This document shows, piece after piece, positions 56,229 to 64,000 of a DNA stretch of 64,000 nucleotides; within the stretch, counting starts at the first letter, position 1, and each line of letters opens with the position of its first letter. The notes beneath the pieces are model-generated. The model did no database searches, was not told the DNA's origin, and saw only the letters and a program-made list of their open reading frames with translations. The position numbers and the translations under genes are program-made. Origin of the DNA: Ligustrum vulgare (taxonomy: Eukaryota; Streptophyta; Magnoliopsida; Lamiales; Oleaceae); assembly GCA_963555705.1 (NCBI GenBank), contig OY743189.1, positions 7,829,501 through 7,893,500 on the forward strand, read 5' to 3'.

Positions 56229-57307
56229 AGATTTGTGACTTCTGCTGTGAAAATCATGCCATCCAAGATTGTCCTTTCGCACATCAGGCTCAGCCAAAGA
56301 TTGATCAGGATAATTATTAGGGAAATAGTCACATGCAGTAGAGGAGTTCATATTTTCAAACTTATAATCCTTACTGGAATGAGCAGCCAAATTTCTCGGG
56401 GTCAAATAATCAGAGTATCCATAGCCTGCAATTTTTCCAACAGCAACAACAACAGCAAAGTGATCGCAACAGAGATTTATTATTGCAGTTGCTAGAAGAT
56501 CAACAAGAAAATTTTCAAGAACTACAGACAGATTTTCACCATCAGCAAGTGGGGAAACAACAGGTCAAAGAATGTATATCCAATGAAGATTTGCTACAAC
56601 AGCTACTCCAAGATCAACGGGCTGAATTGAATGAAATGAGAGATCAGATAGAGCAGTTGGCAGTTAGCAGAACAGAAAGACCACCGGAGGAGTGTCCAAA
56701 AATACATGCAGTTCAAGCTGAAACTGAAAATTTTGACAATGAAGATTTAATAAATCAGGAATTGCAAAAACAACAAGCTGAAATTAAGAAGTTGATGGAG
56801 CAATGGACAGTAAGCATGACAGAGAGTCAGCCATTGCTATTACCAGAAATTCAGGTGCAAAGATCAGAGGAGCCAGAAAAATTGGTTGAAACAGTTGAGG
56901 AAAAAGAAGAAGAACTTGAAAGAGTGGATCAACCAGAAGAAAATAGCTGCCATGAACATATCTTTGTCCAATTGTCAACAATGCAGAATCAGGACATCGA
57001 GTTCGAGGAGACTTCAATCAAAGAGGAAGAACAATTGAAGAAAGAGGAGTTCATCACAGAAAAGCAGACACTTAAGGGTGCCGAAATTGCAATGCAATCC
57101 TCCAAATTCAATGATTGGGCAAGAATTGATTTCATCATTGGTGATGAAGAAATAATTGAAGTCTACATTTTGAAAGTTGAATCGAGTGGAGATGTTAACA
57201 CTTATGACATGGACAAGGTACAATTTTTTAGCTTAAATGCACCGTGGAGCAAATTTGACCGTCACAAACAAAGACGATCATCAAATGCTCTCTTCAAAGT
57301 TCTTTGA
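56229..57307 (+). pseudogene. Athila-type gag C-terminus, copy 2, with Glu/Gln-rich coiled coil
   Basis: An intact zinc knuckle CDFCCENHAIQDC (CX2CX3HX4C) is followed after a TAG by WNEQPNFSGSNNQSIHSLQF and an open frame of 274 codons (56483-57307). The latter is Gln- and Glu-rich with heptads: LLQLLEDQQENFQELQTDF, LLQDQRAELNEMRDQIEQL, LQKQQAEIKKLMEQW. The end (NDWARIDFIIGDEEIIEVY) has normal composition. I know the knuckle as Athila gag; the long coiled-coil part is unlike the main gag copy and I do not recognise its C-terminus. It ends 48 bp before block B. Confidence 0.7.
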
Positions 57308-57354
57308 AAAATCAGGTAAAAAGTCGGGCTTTAGACTTAAAATGGAGCGCTTGT

Positions 57355-59602
57355 TGGGAGGCAACCCAACCTTTCTTCCCTTTTACTTATTACGCTTTCA
57401 TTATTTATTTTAGTATTAAAATTTTAGATATATGCATGGTAGGAAATGTGTTTGAGTGTTTTGCATGTTTCATGTTAAGAACACTTTTGCATAATAGTCT
57501 ATTATTGCATATTTAGGTATGTTTTTAATTTTGCATATTTTCATTAGACTAGGTTCTTAATTGTCATCCCAACTCACACACACACTAGTTTGGGTCATGA
57601 AGTTAATGTTGGAACGTCATTGCATAAATCATGAAGTGATTGGGGGGCTAAAAATGATTTTGAAAATCAAAAATAGGAAATTTTTTCATAAATGTTGGGA
57701 ACTACGCGATCGCATGCCAAGAGGCTCTAGCGATCGCGAATTAACATTAAAAAATCAACATAATTTTTAAACCTTGAACCACGCGATCGCTGGCACTCCA
57801 GCCAGGCGATCGCGTGGCTATACTGGGACCAAAATTGGCAGTTTAAGTGTTGTTCCTCATGTTTTCAATTTCAAACATTATAAACTCGTTCTCTCCCCTA
57901 ATCACCTCATATTTGATCTTACATCTTGTGTGTATGTCGTCAACGCTTTGTTGCATCAATATCATTGCTTACATGACTTCAAAATCCAATCGTAGGTATG
58001 ATCTCTTCGCTTAAATCAATTTTTAGTCAAAATTGTGAAAGTCTCTTTAAGTTCTTCAACCTAGAAATTATGAATTGTGAACAATAGGCTTAGGTTAGTT
58101 GTTGGAGTTTGTGATTTGTGGTTTAGTAGACGAAAATTTTGGGTTCATTCATGCCTCCAACCTTATGCATATCTATTGATTTTTGCAATGCACACTACAT
58201 GTTTGATGAAATGCCACAAAGAGAGTTTTGTGCTAATTTTATAAAATCTCCCGAGCATTTATCTTCATGACATGGTTATTATTGAGTATGTATGTTTGGT
58301 TCATGAATTAGTACACTACATTGCATGAAAATCATGAAAACTAACATTGCATAAAGGCAGCCCCATTGCAGGCCACTGCAAGCCATTGCACCAGAAAATC
58401 AGTTCACGTCACCAACTTCTCCATAATTTTTCATGACCCTATTGAACTCAAAATGACCTGAATTTTTAATATGTTGTAGACCTTTCTTGACCTTTAACAT
58501 ATAAAAAGATGGCTCGGAAAAATTTGTGTTTTTCTACGCGATATCAAGGCTTGAATATGTGTGGTCTACCATTGTTGAAAATTCAAAATATTGCTTTAAC
58601 TTTAGTTCGGGGGTGTGGTACTGAATGTCCATTATTTCTTATTGATGTTTCTGATTTCTAATGCTAATTCTTTCTTATTTGCAGGGAAAACACCAATCAA
58701 AACACCCCAACGCAATCTAAACAATACAAAGAAAGGGTCGATTCATCCAATGCAGTACAACAGGAATCTTCAAAGAAATACATCATCTACACTTGGGAAG
58801 TTCTCGTTCTCTTTTCTTTGTTGTGTTTTACATTGTTGAATCTTTTTGACAAACATTGAGGACAATGTTCATTTCAAGTTTGGGGGTGAAAGTTCATTGC
58901 ATTCTTCATTCATTTTATATTCATTCGACTCTTTAGGGACAAAAAATTAAAAATTAAAAAAAAAAATTGAAAACTGTGTTGACATTTTATTGCCTAGGAT
59001 ATAATATGAATCAATTTGTGCTTAGATTTGAAAATTGGACAACATGAAAGTATGAACTTATTTTAAACTAGTTATGTTGTGCTAGATTCATATTCATTGC
59101 GCACATAACCAGCGTTGGATAATTGCTTGTATAAGGGATTTTGTTTAATACATGTGGGGCAAAATTTATGCAATTTGAACTTAGGAATGACTTGAAAATC
59201 CTTGAACTTAGATCGTTAGACATCTCATCCCTAAATTAGAACAAACCATGCTAAAAGGCAAGTTTGGGGGTAAAATGGTTGGAATTTGTATGTATTGACA
59301 GTTGGATGTCTGTAATTCTTGGTTTTGCACTTTAGTCATTGCAGTTTGGTCAACTAGTATAAACCATTTCTAGCATAAAAACAAAAAAATGCTGAAGGTC
59401 TTATTCTACTCTTCAAATGCCTTTTTGACTCGAGTAAGTAAGTCCAAGGGGTCTTTCAAACCTGGTGCCCTAAAGTCAACTGGCTTGGGAGTCATCGACC
59501 TAAAGCTCGTTACAGGGGTCAATTAGAAAGCAAGTACGGAGAGTGGACTTACACATAAGACATTATAAGATCTTTAACTTTTCTGTTTAAGCCTTTATGA
59601 CT
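57355..59602 (+). repeat. Athila 3' untranslated block, copy B
   Basis: Same order of landmarks as 53912-56029, from GGGAGGCAACCCAACC to TTTCTGTTTAAGCCTTTATGACT. It has extra segments, including a second AAGTTTGGGGGT phrase near 59261-59272 missing from copy A. A 74-codon frame at 58615-58839 is chance. It ends abruptly where Tat gag sequence starts. Confidence 0.85.
57779..57817. repeat. GCGATCGC hairpin, copy B
   Basis: CCACGCGATCGC at 57779-57790 pairs with GCGATCGCGTGG at 57806-57817. Two further GCGATCGC sites lie at about 57705 and 57730. Confidence 0.9.
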
Positions 59603-59615
59603 ACCATAGAGTCGT

Positions 59616-60867
59616 CATGAGGAGTGACTACACCTTTCATATCATCTTATCCAAACGTGATATCTTGATGGGTAGCAGGGTCAGCCCCTGGAAACTGCTG
59701 GTGTATATCTTGTGCCCATTTTGAAAGTCTCCACCAGAAGCTATTCCACCAATGATGATATTGATGGTACCAGCTGTAGGTCAGTTGCTTCTCGATGATC
59801 AATCCTTCCCATTATCATGCTTCTGTCGTTTGTCATTCCCGACGTATGTTTTTAGAAAACCCTGCTTTATCAAAGCCTCGATTTCTCGTTGGAGTGCATA
59901 GCAAGTCTATGTGATATGACCATGATCACGACGAAAATCACAGTACTTGCTCTTGTCATGTGTGTCAAGAGGGGATCTGATCTTGGATGGCCACTTCAGT
60001 TCCTTCATATCCTTGATTTCTATAAGGATGTCAGCCCGAGGTGTGTTTGAAGGAGTGAAAGAAAACGGCTATTCTGATCTTGCTCTTCCCCGATCATGCT
60101 CCTGTTTTTGACTATCATCATGCAGCCTCTTACAATCGGGCTTATTGTCCTTGCGCTCAAATTTTTCGGAAGTAGTGTCGCTCTGCCTCGAATACATAAC
60201 TTCCTCCATATTTATATATTTCTCACCCCGAGTAAGAAGCTTGGTAAGCGACTTTGGCGGTGTTTTTGATAAGGAAATTTTGAAAGACTAGCATTTCACA
60301 GCATGTGTAAGAGCTAATACGGCAGCAGAAATATGAAGATCAGGGATCTATAGTCTTTCAGCATTGAACACGGTCATGAATTCACGCAGCGTCTCAATAG
60401 TTCTTGGCTAAGCCTCATAAGGGAAGCAGATGTTTTCCTTATACGCTTACTACTTGCAAAGAAGGCCGATAATTTGTTGGCAGATCTGCGGACGTCGGAA
60501 TAGAATTCAGTTCAAGAGTTGAGAACCAATCCCTAGCAGCACTGGTCAAGGTTTGGGGGAACGCCTTGCACATAACCTGGTCGGGGGCAACTTGTAAGTT
60601 CATGACGTCAGTGTACACGTTGAGATGATTCACAGGATCAGTTGTACCATCGTACTCCTTTATCGTCCGGTACTTAAACCTATCAGGTAGGGGGAAGGCC
60701 AAAACCTCTGGCGTGAATGGAGTGTTCAGGGTGAATCCAGCTGGGGCCTGAGTATTTTGTCGTATACCTGCTGCTATTCCCCCTTGAATAATTCTCCCAA
60801 GTTCAGTGGGAGGCATGGCGAGTGTTCTCGAACTCATCTTGTTCGGTGGTGACGGGGGTAAGCTCAA
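59616..60867 (-). pseudogene. Tat-lineage gag and start of the protease region
   Basis: On the minus strand, 60867-60439 is open: GFTLNTPFTPEVLAFPLPDR, then IKEYDGTTDPVNHLNVYTDV, APDQVMCKAFPQTLTSAARDW and FSTLELNSI, the Tat/Ogre gag core. After frame breaks, 59990-59880 gives a YCDFRRDHGH-like Cys/His box with a downstream C-Y-A-L-x-x-E-I-E-A-L-I, the standard zinc-box region of this gag. Further on, IIGGIASGG-like codons (about 59750) and P-H-D-D-S-M-V (about 59636-59616) mark the linker before the protease. It stops at 59602, where inverted Athila sequence begins. The ATG at 60867 follows the primer-site region by about 300 bp. Confidence 0.85.
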
Positions 60868-61078
60868 GGTACTAGCCCTAGCAGTATTGTGTCCATGGTT
60901 CTATGGCTGGACCTGTGAAGCATTCCCTTCCTCGGGAGTAGATGGCACACGCTGGTTCTGCTGCGCGAGTAATTGAGTCAATGCAGCGACTTGATGACAG
61001 AATTCCTCCTAAGCTTCCTAGGTATCAATAGTAGATTGGGGGTTTGATATCTGATTCCTGGTAATGTCGGGGGCACCT

Positions 61079-61098
61079 GCTCCCCCCCCCCCCCCCCA
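61079..61098. repeat. Poly-C tract
   Basis: Run of about 18 C inside the Tat gag leader; possible assembly-length uncertainty. Confidence 0.9.
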
Positions 61099-61171
61099 AA
61101 CAGGATGGTCATGAGCAGGTAAGTTTGTTTGTGGAAGTCCAGAACGTGTATTAACTATGACTTCTAGTAAT

Positions 61172-61192
61172 GGTTCCCACAGACGACGCTAA
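61172..61192 (-). promoter_or_regulatory. Tat primer-site-like sequence
   Basis: Minus strand TAGCGTCGTCTGTGGGAACC directly inside the right LTR; plant Tat elements have GGCGCCGTCTGTGGGAA at this position. Confidence 0.75.
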
Positions 61193-61753
61193 TGATAATG
61201 CTAAAAATTCGCACCTGAAATACTCCTAGCTTGAGCAACGAACGAACACGAACTGGATCTCTAAATAGCTGAAACAAAGGCGATAAGGTGTGATCTCGTT
61301 GCCCCTCCGATGCTTAAATCATTAAAGAGGAAGAAGAAGATTTATACAAGAGGCTATAAACTGGAAAATAATAATTGTCTCCCTGAATTATGATTGAAAG
61401 GAGAGTATTTATAGAGGTGCAAAGTTGAGTTCTAGTAGGATTAGGGCGCTTGAATTTAGGCACAAGTCCTACTAGGTGTCCTATTTTTTAGGGATAAAGT
61501 AGTTAGATGTTGGATAAGGATACAAGTCCTACTACTTTTAGGAGATAGATATTCTACGTCAGATAGAAGTACCATGACAATTAGGATTGCCCCGATCAGA
61601 TGTTAGCCCTAGTAGGTCGTGAACAGAATGTGCGTGATTTAGTGCTTGGGGACATAATTGGTCCTCGGGAGGATTACCGCTACAAGGGTTGTGATGGTGG
61701 TCGGGGCTATTTACTCGATCGTGCTCGAGGCAAGTATTAACTATTGTTCATCA
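61193..61753 (-). repeat. 5' LTR of the Tat element (uninterrupted copy)
   Basis: 561 bp, matched by 39375-39530 plus 48864-49273. The point where the chromovirus entered the left copy corresponds to about 61350. Confidence 0.9.
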
Positions 61754-61761
61754 ATACCTAA

Positions 61762-62430
61762 GCCCTATACACGAAAATCATAAGGGTTGTTGTCTCTTTT
61801 TTAGAGCCATAACATATACATATATCCAATTTTTTATCCTATGATTTGGTGATCCAAGAATCAAATTCACCATTGTTTGAATTCATTAGTTTCTTGTGAT
61901 CCGAAATTCGAGTTAGGAAAACATCACTTGTTCCTAATTTAAAACACACGTGTCCTTATAATATTAAGGAATACTTCTTTAATTGTAAGCTTCAGAGGTT
62001 TTGGCGGTTGAGAAATTTGTACTACAACTACAAGCGCAAGAAGTTAACAAGAACGAGGAGTTCTTGGGGTATCCACTTGGAAGAAACATCAAGATCTGGA
62101 AGTTGCTATATGTACTATATATTTGATTAACAGGGTAAGATTTGCGTTGTCTAGTAGGGGAAGTTGGATAAATCTAACTGTAATCGAAAGTGCTTATAGT
62201 GGGGGTAATTGGCTTGGTCTCTGAGTTTTTCCCACGTTGAGTTTATCCGCCTTCATATTCTTGTGTTAATTGTTTATTACTTTTTATTATTACAATTGTG
62301 CTAATTCAATTTAGGAAAATTGGACTTGTATATTTAATCATCTAGAAACTATTAAAGTGACGTGTTCATTTTAATATTGTTAATTCCACACTGAGGTTGA
62401 ACTATTTTGGTGTAACCCGGAACTTTCAAA
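61762..62430. other. Right part of the unclassified repeat hosting the Tat element
   Basis: It continues the sequence interrupted at 39374. Phrases such as TTGCGTTGTCTAGTAGGGG (62132-62150) and GTTTTTCCCACGTTGAGTTT resemble the 3' part of a plant retrotransposon LTR. No coding content. Probably an old LTR, ends unset. Confidence 0.4.
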
Positions 62431-63128
62431 CCTCACATTGATATTAAGATATTGTTATTATGAATTTATTTGAATTTTCAAAATTAACGGAACAAAACAA
62501 GGAAGGAAAAAAATACATACACACAAAACGAAAAAATGTGAGGATGACCACAAATGAAAATTGGCGTCCCCCTCACTTTTATTTATGTATTTTTTGTATA
62601 AAATATGTGGTTGAAAAGTGGAGAGAAAAAATGTATCTGGTAAAGAATTGATTTGAAAAAATATGTACATTATAAATTAAAGCTCCATTCGGCTACAATT
62701 ATAATTCAAGTTATAATGGACACAATTTTTCATACTACTTTTTAATCACATTTTTTTTCTTTAATTTTTAACCACACATCTTACATAGAAAATCCAAATA
62801 ATACACTTTATAATTAATGTTGTGTTCAGCGACTGCGGAGCCGGCTTTTTTTTTTGAGATAGAATTTATGGTTAAAAAGTAGTTTTGAAAAATGTGTGTA
62901 ATTAGAACGTGAATTGAAAAAACGTGTTGATTATAATAGGTATTATAACACCTTTACCCGAACGCATTGTAAAATTTTATTTATTCATACAAAGCTATAA
63001 TGATTGCGAAAAAGAATAAACCATTTTAGAACTTCTCCGAAGTCAACCAGTGGTTATGTTAAAGAATAGAGACAAAGTAGTTGAGGGCCATAGAGCATTA
63101 CTACTACTACAACTAAGTTGTCAACTTA
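62431..63128. other. AT-rich DNA with fold-back segments
   Basis: The AT-rich repeat of 32-33 kb resumes at 62433. A loose fold-back lies at about 62688-62970 (CATTCGGCTACAATTATAAT against an inverted ATTATAATAGGTATTATAAC end). No gene was seen. Confidence 0.4.
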
Positions 63129-63293
63129 GAGCATGTTTGGTAATGTAAAAAATTTTGATTTTTGTGATTTTTTTATGGATGTATGGTATAAAAAAATTTG
63201 AAAAGTAAAAAATGGTGGATTTGAGTAAAAATTGATGGTTGAGATTGAGTTTAAAAATTTGAGGTAAAATTTTTACCATAACCAAACAGGCTA
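63129..63293. mobile_element. Tourist/Harbinger-type MITE (165 bp)
   Basis: Inverted ends GAGCATGTTTGG and CCAAACAGGCTA, with TTA on both sides (63126-63128 and 63294-63296), the 3 bp duplication of PIF/Harbinger elements. Confidence 0.78.
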
Positions 63294-63466
63294 TTAGTCT
63301 CTGATTAGTAACACTATATGATTTATAAATTAATTTGTATATGATTTTAAGATAAAAAGTAGTGATTAAAAATTGAAAAAAAATATATATGTGGTCAAAA
63401 AGTAATTTTGAAAAATTATGTAATTTATAAACTAATTTGACTTCGTTTGGTAATCAAAATAAACTA

Positions 63467-63653
63467 AGGCCTTGTTAGGCAGCTTGAATTAAATGGGAAA
63501 AAACAAAAAAAATTAATTTACACAATTTCTTGTATCACTTTTTAATCACACACATTTTCTCCATTCAATTTTTAACTCCACCTCTTACCTAGAAAACAGA
63601 AATAAATCAACATTATAATTTCAATTCTTTCCAAGCCGCCACCAAACAAGGCA
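63467..63653. mobile_element. Second small fold-back MITE
   Basis: GGCCTTGTTAGGCAGCTTG on the left and, inverted, GCCTTGTTTGGTGGCGGCTTG on the right (compared over 20 bases). The interior is AT-rich and folds back. The target duplication is unclear (TA or decayed TAA). Confidence 0.65.
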
Positions 63654-64000
63654 TAGTCTATAAATTACAGTTCCTCAAATAACTTTTTAACCCACATACA
63701 TTTTCTCTAAAATTTTTAACAATTATTTTTTCTTAAAATATATAAATAAATTAATTTATAAATCAAACCGTGTTACAAAATAATAGCAACACTTGCTAAG
63801 ACCGACTGTCCGCAGCCACAAAAGAAAAAACGTTTTACTCGGGGAATGCTACGTCATACATCTTTGAAAGCACGGTATTAATTGGCGGCTCTATAAAAAA
63901 AAGTATATAATAATAATATACATATATGTGAAAATCATGGATATTATTTAAATAGTCAAATTCAATGTATCACTGAATTTTTCGTCTAAAAATTATTGCT
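63654..64000. other. AT-rich end of window, nothing recognised
   Basis: Short AT-rich stretch with no reading frame or boundary signal. Confidence 0.4.

Larger units (their letters stand above)
39375..61753 (-). mobile_element. Tat-lineage Ty3/gypsy element (outer element of the nest)
   Basis: LTRs are 61193-61753 (561 bp) and a left copy split in two (39375-39530 plus 48864-49273, together about 566 bp). On the minus strand each starts TGATGAACAA and ends in ATCA. The word ATACCTAA abuts both outer ends (39367-39374 and 61754-61761). Next to the right LTR is a TTAGCGTCGTCTGTGGGAAC primer-site-like sequence, then a Tat-type gag on the minus strand. Next to the left LTR, a separate ORF runs on the plus strand, as in Grande and Retand type elements. 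The pol genes are gone: an Athila-type block occupies 51037-59602. The LTRs differ far more than those of the element inserted in them, so this one is older. Confidence 0.8.

Overview
This is nuclear DNA from a flowering plant, most likely a eudicot. It is AT-rich, dense in plant retrotransposons, and carries an endogenous pararetrovirus relic, CACTA, hAT and Tourist-type DNA elements and a plant-only enzyme family. Only one intact host gene is seen: an intronless berberine-bridge-enzyme-like (BBE-like) flavoprotein gene at 23567-25189 (+), with a TATA box and a poly(A) signal. Almost everything else is mobile DNA, relics of it, or host exons carried within it.

Layout. 1-1362: decayed Ty1/copia RT-RNase H. 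2101-2570: Caulimoviridae-type protease fragment. 2794-12050 (-): a young Ty3/gypsy-related element with two almost identical 3.09 kb LTRs (target duplication CCAGA) around a 3 kb internal domain that is decayed and strongly depleted in C on the sense strand. 12384-12490: nuclear 18S rRNA gene fragment. 14306-17094 (+): solo LTR of a related family (target duplication CTTGC). 17930-22700: rearranged endogenous pararetrovirus with primer site, coat-protein-like region and promoter. 23.5-25.3 kb: BBE-like gene. 25.4-29.2 kb: AT-rich DNA with CACTA-like ends. 29.2-30.6 kb: CACTA terminus next to broken exons of a CLASSY-type SNF2 gene. 30.6-33.7 kb: repeats in opposite orientations, interrupted by an 831 bp hAT-type MITE. 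34336-38774: complete non-autonomous CACTA element carrying exons of a TANGO2-family gene.

38.8-62.4 kb is a nest. A Tat-lineage element lies on the minus strand (39375-61753), with gag near the right LTR and an opposite-strand extra ORF with its own TATA box near the left LTR. Its left LTR is split by a 9.3 kb chromovirus (39531-48858, +) with a full gag-pol layout broken by stop codons. Its middle is replaced by an LTR-less Athila-type block (51037-59602) with internal duplications, including a conserved GCGATCGC hairpin. 62.4-64 kb is AT-rich with small inverted-repeat MITEs.

The genes do not form a pathway. What the window shows is successive insertion, whose order can be read from LTR divergence and target-site duplications, and repeated capture of host exons. 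All similarities are from reading the sequence; no database search was possible.
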